A DNA stretch of 64,000 nucleotides from Tetrastigma voinierianum (GCA_016808115.1 JAEQBH010003943.1:496001-560000), one strand, 5' to 3'. Positions 11,871-24,193 are shown, counted from the stretch's first letter. Notes: a model not told the origin generated them from the letters alone. Numbers and translations are program-made.

Positions 11871-11905
11871 AAAGGTTTCTTACAGACAAACCTTGCCCAA
11901 GATCA
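11867..11905 (-). repeat. Copia B 3' LTR, outer fragment
   Basis: This 39-base piece begins TGGAAAAGGTTTC. It matches the outer end of the right-hand LTR (about 30415-30455) and is separated from the rest of its LTR by element A. The last five bases, GATCA, are one copy of A's target duplication. Confidence 0.8.
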
Positions 11906-12321
11906 TGTTCGAAAAATTTTCATATGGGCTAACATTAATTGAATAATTTGCTTTTGCAAAAACGAGTTAATGGATAGTCTATCATATAATGAGCCCAATT
12001 AACTAGTGATTAATTTTGGATTAGGCTTTGCATTTTTTCAGTTGAATGTCAAGTGTAGGCTATGGATCTCATTGAAGCCTATTATGGGAGGGCCCATTGA
12101 GAAACAATGTTGAGTATAAAAGCTAGGTCCCCCTCTTTAGTCCAAATCAAGGATTTTCCCCATTGAGCCACCATACTATAATCTGTGACATCATGTAAAA
12201 CGAAGAATTGTCTAACTGCCACAATCAATTATTTGTGATAGCTCAAACATGTATGTTATTTATTGTACTTTTCTATAATTGTCAATATCTTTTATTCATG
12301 TAAATGATAAATTCTTCTACA
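11906..12321 (+). repeat. Copia A 5' LTR
   Basis: Begins TGTTCGAAAAATTTTCATA and ends TTCTACA. It aligns along its length with 23068-23485, for example 'catatgggctaacattaattgaataattt', 'gagtataaaagctag' (a TATAAA-like promoter box near 12115) and 'ctcaaacatgtatgttatt'. It is directly followed by a tRNA-Met-type primer site. Confidence 0.9.
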
Positions 12322-12457
12322 TGTAGTATTAGAGCCAGATTGACATGATTTAGGATTTACAATTTTCAATTGTCCTTTATTCATGTAAATGATAAATTCT
12401 TCTACATGTAGTATTAGAGCCAGATTGACATGATTTAGGATTTACAATTTTCAATTG
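12291..12457 (+). repeat. 85-bp tandem duplication across LTR end and primer site of copia A
   Basis: The block starting 'tttattcatgtaaatgata' at 12291 recurs at 12376. Each copy contains the last ~30 bases of the LTR, the primer-site-like TAGTATTAGAGCC (12324-12336, and again 85 bases later) and about 40 bases of leader ending 'ttttcaattg'. The element therefore carries two primer sites. The copies are almost identical. Confidence 0.92.
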
Positions 12458-13653
12458 AAAATAAAAATTTTATTTTTACATTTTGGAGCCGAATCTGTGA
12501 TCTATGATTGTGCATGGATTTTTGTTTCATTTGATTGTAAAACCCTAAGCCTTTTGTTCTTTTTATTATAAGCTTCAAATTGATATATTATATATGCAAT
12601 TTCGTTGGGTAAATTGAGAGTAATTTGTTTTTCAATTCTTCGGAATTTTCTTGTTCAAAGATTCAAGAAAATTTTTATTTGTACAAATTATTATGTTTTA
12701 CTCAAATTAAACTTTGACTTTGTTGTTTGGCAATACTTAGAAGGATATGCTGCATCAATTTTGGGGTTTTGGCTCAATTTGGTGGAAATTGAAAATTTGA
12801 TTTTATGGGTTTGAACCCTATATCTATTCGTTTTATATTTTTTAAAATTGAGCAAGATTGTGGAGTTTTTTTGTTCAATTAATTGTTGTAGAGAGATTTC
12901 TTACACTGTTTAGGTAAAAATACATATAAAATGAGCAATAAATAAGCTGCTAAAATATAATTTTGGGGATTCGCTATGGAGGTTTAAAAATCGAATTTTG
13001 TTGTTCAAATATGAAGATCTTTAAGTTGTTTTCTTTAAATACAATTAAATATCTTAGAATTGTTAGAAACAACCTAAATATTAAAACCCATCGAAATCCT
13101 GTTAGAAAAAAAATTCATTTTTCATTGATTTGCAAATCGGGTCATAAGCGGGTCATTTGACCCGACCGCATAAATTCGACCTATTATTGGTGTCAAGATG
13201 ACTAACACATGTGTCATACGCAAGAACAGACACACATCCCACTCACTAAGTCAAGTGCTTGAGGCACGTAGACCCTTCATTTGAGAGTTTGTTTTGAGCC
13301 CCTTTTTTCCTAAGTGCTCGTTTTTCTATAATACATTTTTTGGATATATAATTTTTTTTGGGTCAAAAATATTTATTAAATAATTATTACTTATGTATGT
13401 GATTTAATTAAATTAAAATTATTTTTTGGTATAATTTTATGTTGAAAATTTACCAAAAATTATGTTAATATACATGGAACATGAGTGTAGTACTCACTCT
13501 CTCAATCATACTCTTTTACTTGATCTAAATCACATAAACTAGTTAAATAATTCGTTTAAAATGTAGTAAAATTGTTGTTCAAATTATTGCAACTATAATT
13601 GATCCTTGATCATTGAAAGTACATATTGTGACGTACTTTATCTTGTTTGATCA

Positions 13654-13744
<91 letters not shown>

Positions 13745-14197
13745 AATATGCACTATTGTTGATGGGCAATGATTTTTTAAATTTTCCTAATTTTGGAACG
13801 TTGCATGTGAATTGTTGAGGTAATTTCATCAAAGTGATTTGATTATCAAAATTTGCAAGATTTTGAGTTCCTGTTTTGTTGATGGGGAAAATTTTAAATT
13901 AACTTGTACAATCGCTTGCCCAAATGGGGTTATTGTGCAAATTAATTTAATAACAGGAGGATATTGATTGAGATAAATAATTTGATAAATTTGTTTGCCC
14001 AAAGGAAATAAATTTTGATGAATTATTTGTAGATCCTCATGCTTTGAGAATAGTTGTTAATTGTGGACTATGTCGAAATGGGAGTTTATGATGATACAAT
14101 TGATTCTTATATTGTATTGCTTATACTTATATAAGCATTTACCTATTGCCCTTAATTGATCTAGTTGCAAATTTTTTGTCAATCAGTTTCCTTGGCT
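12458..14197. other. Leader of copia A
   Basis: A non-coding, A/T-rich stretch between primer site and gag. Open stretches at 12605-12814 and 12963-13160 look fortuitous. It contains the long AT microsatellite listed separately. Confidence 0.6.
13659..13740. repeat. Perfect (AT)41 microsatellite
   Basis: 82 bases of uninterrupted AT lie inside the leader of copia A. The run is self-complementary and could extrude as a hairpin or cruciform. Confidence 0.97.
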
Positions 14198-16025
14198 ATG
14201 AACAATAATAATGCAACAATTGAAATTCTTAGTAGGTCGAACTATAAGAGATGGAGATCTGACATAGAGTATACTTTAGAAATGATGGATTTGGACATGG
14301 ATTTGTGTGAAAATTAACCTTCTAAGCCTACTTATGAAAGCACTAAATCTGAGAGAGATCATTATGCAAAACGGGAAAGATCAAACCGTTTGAGCCTCAT
14401 TTAAATCAAGAGGTCCATTGCTGAGCATCTCCTTAAAGGAATACCCGAGAGTCACAATGCTAAGGAATTTCTGGTTGTTGTAGGAAACAGATACCAGATA
14501 TCTGATAATGTTGAAGTTGGGAATTTCATGGATGAATTGATGAATATGAGGTATAATAACATGACAGGGGTTCATGATTACATTTTGAAAATGGTGCATC
14601 TTCATACTAAATTGAAAACACATGACATTCCTATTCCTGATAAATTCATTGTTCATCAAGCCCTTAATTCACTGCCATCTTCTTTCAGCCAAATTAAGAC
14701 TGCATACAACACCTTGAATTGGACTTGGGGTGTTAATGACCTTATCACTAAGTGTGTGGTTGAGGAAGAAAAGATGAAAAGAGAAAAGAATGAATCTGCT
14801 CATTTAGTTGCTATTGGAAGGTGAATATTCGGAAGAGGGTTGAAGAAAATTTAGAAGCCCAACTTCCATAGTCATAAGAAAAACAATAATTTCAAGAAGA
14901 GTGGGAGTGAGAAGCAGAAGAATGGAAATGGAAATGCTAAGAACACAAACCTTAAGTGCTATCACTGCAACAAAAAGGGTCACAAGAGGGTTGATTGCTT
15001 TTAGTTTAAGACTTGGTTAGATAAGAAAAAAAAAAGAACATGGTATGTTATCTGCCCATGTCTGATTTGAATCTAATTTAGTTAATGTTCCTTTAGATTC
15101 ATGGTGGCTTGATAGTGGTGCTGCTGTTCATGTTGCTTTTTCTTTATAGGGGATAAGAAATTTGAGGAAGGCAAGTGAAAAAGAGTCAAAGCTTAAAGTT
15201 GGCAGTGGCATTGGGATTGATGTTGAGCATATTGGAACTGATGTTTTAGAATTAGATTATGGTTTTTAGCTTCTTTTAGACAATGTTTTTTGTGTACCCT
15301 CGGTTAGAAGGGATTTAATTTCCCTTTTAGTACTTGAAAAAGCTGGATATAGCTTCACTTTTGCAAATAAAAGAGTTGAGGTGATTCATGACTCTAAAGT
15401 GATTGGCAATTGTGTTTTGTCTAATGGGCTTTATAGATTGTCGTTGTTATCAGCTTGTTCTTACAATGTTGAAAACACTGTTGCTAAAAGATCTTTGACT
15501 AAAGAGAGATCTTCATTGTTGTGGCATAAGCGTTTATGACACATTTCTAAAGAGCGAGTAGAACGCCTAATTGATTATGGGATTCTTCCTCATCTTGATT
15601 TTGATGACTTAGAAATTTGTGTTGATTGTGTGAAAGGAAAATTGACAAAAACTAAGAAAAATGGCACAACTCGTAGTCAAAATTTCTTGGAGATTGTTCA
15701 TACAGACATTAGTGGACCTTACTCCTCTACCTTGTGTGGCAACAAGTACTTCATTACATTCATTGAGGATTTCTCTCGATATGGCTATGTATTTTTTATC
15801 AAAGAAAAGCCAAATGCTCTTGAAATGTTCAAAATCTTTTGCACTGAAGTTGAGAAACAATTGGGAAAAGTCATCAACATTATAGAATCTGATAGAGGTG
15901 GTGAGTATTATGGGAAGCATGGTGATGTTGGACAACAAAAGGGACCTTTTGCAAGGTACCTACAGGATAATGATATTGTTTCTCAGTATACTATGTCTAG
16001 TAGTCCTGATCAGAATGGTGTGACA
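14198..16025 (+). pseudogene. Copia A gag, protease and N-terminal integrase (broken)
   Basis: The frame opens at ATG 14198 (MNNNNATIEILSRSNYKRW), the start of a UBN2-type copia gag. A zinc knuckle with intact CCHC spacing (CYHCNKKGHKRVDC) lies near 14956. The protease active site WWLDSGAAVHV lies near 15105. The integrase zinc finger (LLWHKRL.HISKERV) and catalytic core (FLEIVHTDISGPYS, ESDRGGEYYG) run to SSSPDQNGV. Internal stops (near 14315, 14400, 15003 and 15537) and at least one frameshift prevent expression. The coding path stops at 16025 where a solo LTR is inserted and resumes at 18325. Confidence 0.88.
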
Positions 16026-18319
16026 TGTAACACCCCGAAATATACCCTAATCATTTTCGACATGTTTAGGGTATTTTGTAGGTATAATTTGAAATTTTTT
16101 TAATTTAAATGCAAAACATGAAATCTGAGAAACCCGGAAATAAGCAAGAGTAAATTTTTAATTTGTCAAATTTGGACACAAAAGTCATAAGATAAAAAGA
16201 TGTGAGGCTATTATAGAAATAACATAACTTGTGGAGCAAATAGAAAAGAATTGAAGGACTAAAGTGCAATAAAATGAAACTTAAGTCAAATTAAGATATT
16301 TTTGGTGGCCAAACAAGGCCTTATGGAATTAGACTAAATAAGACCAATTTTGGTCTCACATTTTGGGCATATTTGGCTAGGGAATACTTGAAGGCCAAGA
16401 GAGGAGAAGAGAAGAAGTAGAGGAAGAAGAAGAAGAAGAAGAAAAGAAAAGGTATGGATCACTATGTATTTGTGATTTTGAGTATGGAACTAGGATTTTG
16501 TATGGAACTATTTGTGTATGGAACTAGGATTTTGTATGGATATTAGTGATTCCACTTCTAGGGTTTAGTTAGGAATCCATCCTAACCCTAGATGTCTTGA
16601 AAGTTGGGTTGGTAATACCCTATTTTGTATAAGAGGAGTAAGGAATCCTCCCTTGGGTATGGATTCTTGGTTTAAGGTGTTTGGAGGCGCTGTTTTGGGT
16701 GGTGAAATTAGCTAACCTGGACACAGGACTCAGGTTGGAAAAACCCTAACTAATCTTTATGTTTGGCTTTGGTGAGGTTAGAACCCATTTGAGAGATGTT
16801 TTTAGTGATTCTTTTGAATTATTTGAGGTTCTTAGTGGGATTTTTGAAAAAGGCACGAAATGAGCAAAAATCTGGGCAATGTCGGGGGTCCGCCGCGTGT
16901 GAAGGACCCCTCACGCGGCAGTCCGCCACGGCGTGGCATGCCATACGGCCCGAAGGCTTCTTTGCTTCAACTGCGGCGAAGCTACTGTTCACAGTAAGGA
17001 AAAATGTTGTGTTTTGTTTTATTATGCTTTTTCGTTATTCCAAGGACTTGTCCATTGGACTAATGAGGATCCTGTAAGTGTATGAAATGGTTCATTCATG
17101 TTTGTAATGTAAAGAAAAAATTATATCGTACCTTATCGCCTCGACAGAGCGAAGTGGGCAAACTTAATGCCCTTATGATAAGATAGTAAGTTCCTGAACA
17201 CATATAATTGTAGGAATTCCCACAAGGCAAAATATTGAATGACCACGACCGCCCGTGCATTGGCGTTTCACGTTCGAGATGGTCTTGGCGCTCCACGCTG
17301 AATGCTGGAACCGCCATTGCGTGGCGAGACACATTTGTCGGTCGCCCGACATTCTGCTGGTACTGCGACGCCGTACGTGGGGCGGATACATTGGTGGAAA
17401 TGCCGGCACTCCTGCTGGTGCTCACGACACTTCATTCACGTGAGACCGCGTTCGATTAGTCTTGGCACTCTGCTTTGTGCTACAACACCTCAGTACTGTA
17501 CCGTACCTTCGGGTACTTATTGTGCTGTGTCCTAATCATTTCTTATTACTGGTCTAGGTAATCCAACAGTTATATGATAAGTGTCTGAATAATGAATAAG
17601 GTTAAAGAATAAGCATTGTAGTACCTACGGGTACTTTTGTACAAGTATAAAGTTCATAATTGCCTACGGTGCCAGGTACAAGTATAATTTGGGTAACTCT
17701 ATGAGATCGAATAAGTATAAGTTACGTAGTGCCTGTAATTAACTTTCGTACAAATATAAGTGTTGCAGGTAACTCCTACGGGAGATACGAATAAGTATAA
17801 ATCTGTATAAGTACAGAATGTATGTGCAAGTATGTAACACAGTTTGTTATATGGAGACATGTGATCTTACCACCTTAAATGAATCTGATGTTGTTATTGT
17901 TATATGTGTTTGTGAAAAAATAAATGCATGTGTATATGTCTATAAGTTATATGTTCCCCCTTAAGCGTAAAGCTTAGCCGAGTTTGTTAGTGGATCTGAA
18001 GGAAGGGCAGTGCGATCTTCCGCGTGGCCCAGGCAAACACACTTGTAGAGGGTTCACCACATGTAGGTTCCATGCTCTGATTTGTAAATGTAAATATACA
18101 GTTTTTGTATATGTAAATGAAACTCAATACTATATTTATATGACACTATAAACACCACTATGGTGGTAGTTTTTATTTTTTATTTTTGTATACGATATTT
18201 TGATACAGTTATAAGATTTGGGCCCACTAATGTTTGAAAAAGAAAGTAAAGAGTCATAGTACAATCTCGCGCCTCTCCCTCTCGCTCCGCCTTGGTGGGA
18301 TGGGGGAAGAGGCGTGACA
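16026..18319 (+). mobile_element. Gypsy-type solo LTR (family with TGTAACACC ends)
   Basis: 2294 bases begin TGTAACACCCCG and end GGCGTGACA, so the ends form a short inverted repeat (TGTAACACC / TGTCACGCC). The direct repeat TGACA at 16021-16025 and 18320-18324 is a perfect 5-base target duplication. There is no gag-pol and no second LTR, as expected for a solo LTR left by LTR-LTR recombination. Inside are a GA-rich tract (16393-16452), a GC-rich block (16880-16990) and short '-gtacaagtataa-' repeats (17630-17830). Removing the insert and one TGACA brings the integrase of element A back into register. Confidence 0.88.
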
Positions 18320-18324
18320 TGACA

Positions 18325-20494
18325 TAAAGGCGTAACCACACTCTTATGGAAATGAAGAGGAGCATGATGAGTAGATCAAATTTTCTAGAATATTTATGAG
18401 GTGAAGCCATCAAAACAACAACCTACATTCTGAACCGTGTTCCTAGTAAGTTAGTGCCTAAAACACCTTTTGAACTATGGATAGGCAGAAAACCTAGTTT
18501 GAATCATTTCAAAGTATGGGGGTGTCCAACTGAGGTGAAAATCTATGATCCTTGTTTAAAGAAGACAGATTTGAGGACTACTAGGTGCTACTTTATTGGG
18601 TATCCTAGTCACTCAAAAGGATACATGTTTTACTGTTCGACTCGTGGCACTAGAGTTGTTGAGTCTCAAGTGGCAAAGTTTTTAGAGTTGGATGTTGCTG
18701 AAGGTATACCCTCTTAATTCAATGAAAGAGAGGAATCCATGAATGTTATTTCTTTGCCTTTGCTAGCCTCAGACATCAACCTTAATTTTAGACCTTTTGA
18801 TTATGGCATTCAACAAGGAGTTGCTATTATAAATCTTCCATGTTTGAAATCTTCTTGTAAATGAGATTCCTCACATGAGTAAGAGGATACAAAGAATTAT
18901 AAGGCCTGCCATTTCTAATGACTATTATGTCTACCTCAGAGAGGGAGAGTATGACATTGGAGGAAGAAATGAGCTTAGACTACTTGTGTGAAGGTCTCGA
19001 TAGTGATAAGATGTAAATGAATGGTTTATTGCCATGAGAGATGAGATCTGATCTATGTGGATAATGATGTTTGGGAACTTGTTGATCTTCCGAGATATAA
19101 GCCACATTGGATCTGATAGAGGTCAAGATGAGGCAAGCAGAGGAATTTTGAAGATCTGAGGCCGGTTGGTAGCTGAGGTATACACAACGAGAGGGCATTG
19201 ATTTCACAAAGACTTTCTCACCAATTTCTACCAAAGATTCCTTTAGGCTGATTATGGCATTGGTACCTCATTTTGACTTAGAGCTTCATCAAATGGATGT
19301 CAAGACAACGTTTCTCAATGGCGATCTAAGTGAGGAGGTTTATATGTTACAATCTGAAGGTTTTAAGGCAAATGGGAAAGAGAGCATGGTATGCAGATTG
19401 AAAAGGTCAATTTATGGTCTTAAGAAAGCTTCTCGTCAATGGTACTTGAAATTTGACAAAATTGTGACGTCTTTTTGTTTTATAGAGAACAAGTTTGATC
19501 AGTGTGTTTACATGAAAGTCAGTGGGAGCAAGTTCATTTTTATGGTTCTCTATGTTGATGACATTCTGCTTGCTACTAGTGAATGATACCAAGCGTCTTT
19601 TGTCTGCTAATTTTGACATGAAGGGTCTTGGAGAAGCATCTTTGTGTCGGGAATTGAGATTTATCGTGATAGATATCGAAACCTCCTTTGGCTATCTCAG
19701 AGAGCCTATATCGATCATGTGCTTAAAAGATTCAATATGCAGATGTGCAAAGTTGGTGATGTACTTATCGTGAAGGGAGTAAACTCAATAATGAACAGTG
19801 TCCAAAGAATGATTTGGAAAAGGATGCTATGAAAACTATTCCTTATACTAGTGTCGTTGGTAGCCTGATGTATGCACAAGTATGTACGAGACCTGATATT
19901 GCCTTCATTGTTAATGTTCTTGGTAGATATTTATCGAACCCTAGGCATGATCATTGGGTTGCTACAAAGAAAGTCATGAGATATCTACAAAGATCGAAGG
20001 ATTTTATGCTTATGTATAGGAGGATAGATAATCTTGAGGTAGTTGGATACTAAGATTCTGATTTTGGCGATTGCTCTAATGATCGCAAATCTACATTAGG
20101 ATACATTTTTATGTTAGCTGGTAGAGCCATTTCATGGAAAAGTGTCAAACATAGCCTAATTGCATCCTCGACTATATGCTGAGTTTGTAGCTTGTTATGG
20201 TGCATCATCTCAAGCTATTTGGCTAAGAAATCTAATTTTAGAGCTACAAGTTGTTGATTCCATCTCTCGACCTATTATAATTTATCATGACAATAATGCA
20301 GTTATGTTATACTCCAATAACAATAAGATCAGTACGGGTTTCAAGCACATGGAAATCAAGTACCTTATAGTCAAGGCCTTAGTGAAGAAAAGGGATATTG
20401 TGATTGAACACATAAGAAATGCGTTCATACTAGCTAATCCTCTAACCAAAGGTTTAAAGCCCATAACGTTCAAGGAACACGTTGTGAATATGGG
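18325..20494 (+). pseudogene. Copia A C-terminal integrase, reverse transcriptase and RNase H (broken)
   Basis: Coding similarity resumes with RRNHTLMEMKRSMMS and continues through KTPFELWIGRKPSLNHFKVWG (about 18460) to the RT. RT motifs are LHQMDVKTTFLNGDLSEEVY (about 19285), IYGLKKASRQWY and the active-site motif YVDDILLATS (about 19552). RNase H is seen as RPDIAF, then a cleft SDF.D.. with stops, then HIRNAFILANPLTKGLKP near 20405. Frameshifts near 18720-19240, 19585 and 20052 break it. The last residues before the next insertion are EHVVNMG, and the frame would finish at 22341-22367. Confidence 0.88.
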
Positions 20495-22335
20495 TGTAAC
20501 GCCCCATCCCCCGCATAAGCGGATGAAGGGATGCCACACAAGACGGGGACTTCTTACCTGATTTTCCTGACATTAGTGGGCCCATTTCAATCATATATTC
20601 ATAATTGACATAAACTTGTAATACTACAACTGTAGTGGTGTTTAAACTGTCCTTTACATATATGGAAGCGCTATTTGCTTGTACTTACACAAGTTCCATT
20701 ATTACAAAATTAAACATTTACATTTCCAAACATAAAATCAAAAACCTACATATTGTGGACTCCTAATGCTGTATTGGCCTTGGCAAATGCGGGATGTCTT
20801 TGACGACCTCTTCAGTACCTACATGGATGAAACATCTGTGCTAAGCTTATAACTTAGTGGGAAAACAGATAACATATATAAACCACATGCAGTGGTCCTC
20901 AATTGCGGTATACATATAATATAATTCATATATCAGAATATTCACATCTCCTGTAGGAGTTCATAACAGAAATCTTATAACAGAAGGTACCTGTAGGTAC
21001 ACGACAAAACAGAACTAAGATATGTCTTAGCATCAGAACTGACTAATTTTTTTTCATATAAATATTTCCATATATCATCTTATACAGATACACAACATAT
21101 AAGTATTTTCCTGTATAGACTAGTAACAATGAATGAGAGAGACACAACATAATAGGTACAAAAAGGTACAATACAGTATTGAATAGAGGTGTTGAAGCAT
21201 AGTACGTGCCTACCTACGTAATAGAAGTGATGTAGCACTACGCAGGAGTGCCGTAGCACTATGCAGGAGTGCCGTAGCATTGAACAAAGAGTGCCAAAAC
21301 ACTAAACAGAGACATGTCTGCCCACGTAATAGAAGTGTCGTAGCACTAGCAGGACTGTCGTAGCACTAATCAGATGTGCCTATTCATTCACTATTCAGTC
21401 TTAGGAATACATATAATTATATATATTACTAAGCTTGTTATATTGTTCTTAATCATATTCTTGTATTTATATAACACAAGCAAATAAGGGCGAGAAACAA
21501 ATTCTGCCCAGGAATAGGTACGGACCCTTTCATTCACTTGTTAGGATCCTACATTAATCTAATTAGTTGTTTCTAGAATTAACAGAAGACAAGAACAAAA
21601 ACAGGACTTCAGGTTTGCCTAGGCGAAGACCTTGGCCAAGCCGAAGCAACCTTTGCCGAGGCGAGGTAGAGACCGGGAATTTTAGGGCTTTTGGTTCGCC
21701 TAGGCGAATATACCTTCGCCTAGGCGGAGAGGTGTCAGCCTGGAATTGAAATGAGGCATCTTTGCCATTTTTCACCAAAAGATTTCCAACCAAAATCAAA
21801 ACCAAACCAAAACAAACCTCAAAACTCGACTTAAACCAACCAAAAACACCTTTATAATGAGAGATAGGACTTTTCATAACACAACCCTAGACAAAGAGAG
21901 GAAGTTAGGATAATTTCCTAACCTTGATTTCTTGTAGACTTCAATACCAAGCTTTCCTTTCCTTCATTTGAACAAGAAGAACTCCAAAGCAAATGAAGAA
22001 GAAACGCCCAACATGGCTTCTTCTCCCAAACCGTAGCCCTAGCTTTCTCTAAAGCCAAAAATGAGAACTTCTCTCATTCAATAGACAAGTTTGTGTCTTA
22101 TCCCTTTTTAGGTTTAATTTCTTATCACAGCTCTGATCCTTCTTTTCTTTTATTTGGAAAACAACTTATCATTATTCCTTCATAACATATAATCTTCTAT
22201 CTTAATGTCCTTTGAGTCCTTTATTTGACAATTACCATTTTACCCTTAACACTTAAATTTTCAAAAAATACAAATTTAACTTATATTATACCACTAAACT
22301 GTAATAACTACTAGGGTATAATTTGAGGAGTTATA
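20495..22335 (-). mobile_element. Gypsy-type solo LTR in reverse orientation
   Basis: 1841 bases. Read on the minus strand it belongs to the same family as 16026-18319: the plus strand begins TGTAACGCCCCATCCCCC and ends GGGTATAATTTGAGGAGTTATA, the complement of the partner's other end. Flanks ATGGG (20490-20494) and GTGGG (22336-22340) form a 5-base target duplication with one substitution. The complement of 21050-21370 matches 63610-63930 ('gtgctacgacacttctatta', 'tgttgtgt.cctctcattcattgtta'). No internal retroelement genes are present. Confidence 0.85.
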
Positions 22336-22340
22336 GTGGG

Positions 22341-23067
22341 TGTCATTGAGTCTTTTGATTCTTTGGTTTAGTGGGAGCTTTTGTGATTTCCCTTATTTCG
22401 ATTATTATTTTGTGTAAACGTTGATCATTATTGCTATGCGACTTGAAAAATAAAAATATTTTATGATGATCATCATTATTGAGTATTATATTATAGCATG
22501 TCGTAATTGAATTACATACAACATGGTATCTGAAGATGTGAACCTTAAAATTACAGTTATACTATTGATGTCTAGTAACACCATTTTGAGATCTGTTAAT
22601 TACCTTTGTTGGTGACACCTGACTTATTAGTCGCTTGATGTCATATTGTTTGAAAATTACAACAATTTCATTTTGTTGAAAATTGAAACCCTGTTCATTT
22701 GCTAGAAATTGTAATGGGAGCGATAAGAAACAAGTATATCATCTTTGATCACATGTTAGCATTAGAGATTTCTTACTGTATTGGTTTCACGATCCATGTC
22801 GATATGGTTATAAGTATTCGTGAATATAAGGGGTATTATGTTTGTTGCGATTAACATATAGACCATCATAGTCCAATATTAAGACCATGTTGGATCGGAT
22901 AAGTTTATCAAGATGCTACTTATAGACTATCATTTCTTTAAAAAAAAATATATATATTTGTGGCCATACGAAGCAAATTTTAATGTAATTAACCTGAGAG
23001 TCTTATTTTCAAAGTGCATTTAATAAATCCTTAAAAAAAATCAATTTATGTTGCCTAAGTGGGAGAA
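22341..23067 (+). other. End of copia A pol, 3' leader and polypurine tract
   Basis: 22341-22367 encodes the last pol residues (..VIESFDSLV, stop), joining in frame with the part that ends at 20494. The remaining ~700 bases are non-coding. The tract AAGTGGGAGAA at 23057-23067 is the polypurine tract that primes plus-strand DNA synthesis, immediately before the 3' LTR. Confidence 0.75.
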
Positions 23068-23485
23068 TTTTGAAAACTTTTTCATATGGGCTAACATTAA
23101 TTGAATAATTTGTTTTTATAAAAATTGGTTAATGGATAGTATATCATATAATGAGGTCAATTAACTAGTGATCAATTTTGAATTGGGCTTTGCACTTTTT
23201 TGGTAGAAACCCAGTTGAGTGGCAAGTGTAAGCTATGGATTTCATTGAAACCTATTATGGGGCTGAAACCAATATTGAGTATAAAAGCTAGATCTTCTCT
23301 TTTAGTCGGATCAGGGTTTTCCTATTGAGTCACCTGTTTGTTAATTTGGATCATAGAGAAGCTTTTAGTTTATGTCTGGCTGCAATAATAAATTATTTGT
23401 GATGCCTCAAACATGTATGTTATTCATTGTAATTTTCTATAATTGTTAGTATCCTTTATTCATGTAAATGATAAATTATTCTACA
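23068..23485 (+). repeat. Copia A 3' LTR
   Basis: The partner of 11906-12321. It ends ATTATTCTACA and is followed by the target duplication AATCA. The first bases read TTTTGAAAAC instead of TGTTCGAAAA, so the canonical TG end is mutated. Scattered substitutions and short indels relative to the 5' LTR indicate an old insertion. Confidence 0.9.
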
Positions 23486-23839
23486 AATCATCGTCATGTT
23501 TCAATCACAAAATATTTGAACCGAAACTGAAATAATCACAGCGTAGATGGCATACCTTTCTTCTTCTTGAAGATTAAGAATCGGGAGTTTATTTTGTTAT
23601 CACAATCACATCGGAGAGAGAGAGAACAGTGAGACAACGAGAGAAAAAAGTTCTTTTTTGATAAAAAAAAAAATCTTATTATTATCTATTTATCTCAATA
23701 ACTAATATTGGATATAGTTGTGATTTTGATTAAAATTTAAATCCAAAAGACATTCTCCCATCTCTTTCATGATATAATTTAAAAATAAATATGATAACCT
23801 TCGGGCCGCATCATGTGTGCCCAAGTGTTGAAACCAACA
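23486..23839 (-). repeat. Copia B 3' LTR, inner fragment
   Basis: This is the remainder of the left LTR after A's insertion. It matches 30447-30806. On the minus strand it starts TGTTGGTTTCAACACTTGGG directly after the polypurine tract GAGTGGGAGA (complement of 23840-23849), which fixes this LTR edge. Confidence 0.85.
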
Positions 23840-24151
23840 TCTCCCACTCACATATGATGGGACCAACTCCTTTATCAATTTGAAGATTCATACTTATCAA
23901 ATAAGTCGTGTGACCATGCACACTTCGAGAGCGCATTTGCTACATATATGTTAAGAGTATATAGCTTCTCGATGAAAGGATCTTGGAGTATGATTAGTAT
24001 GTTGTATCCCAAATCATCTCGTCTCATCTTATGCGTATGAGATCTCGATAAATATGCATTCATGATTATGTTTCTTCCACACAGGAAATACATAATTGTC
24101 GACTCATGAGTACATAGGGATGTTTTTATCTATTTATATATATATATATAT

Positions 24152-24193
<42 letters not shown>

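Larger units (their letters stand above)
11906..23485 (+). mobile_element. Ty1/copia retrotransposon A inserted in the LTR of B
   Basis: The plus-strand element has a 416-base 5' LTR (11906-12321), primer site, a leader of about 1.9 kb, gag-pol from 14198, pol end near 22367, polypurine tract AAGTGGGAGAA just before 23068, and a 418-base 3' LTR (23068-23485). It is flanked by GATCA (11901-11905) and AATCA (23486-23490), a 5-base target duplication with one change. Two gypsy-type LTRs (16026-18319 and 20495-22335) interrupt pol. Without them the element would be about 7.4 kb. Gag and pol carry several stops and frameshifts. The continuous integrase and RT motifs place it in Ty1/copia. The lineage is not settled. 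Confidence 0.9.

Noticed and set aside
13638..13832. Open frame through the (AT)41 repeat (minus strand, IYIYIY run)
   Set aside because: It is an artefact of the microsatellite, with no protein-like sequence outside it. The same applies to 24096-24290.
16796..17535. Open frames in the GC-rich part of the first solo LTR
   Set aside because: They lie within a non-coding LTR and are not shared in frame with sister LTRs.
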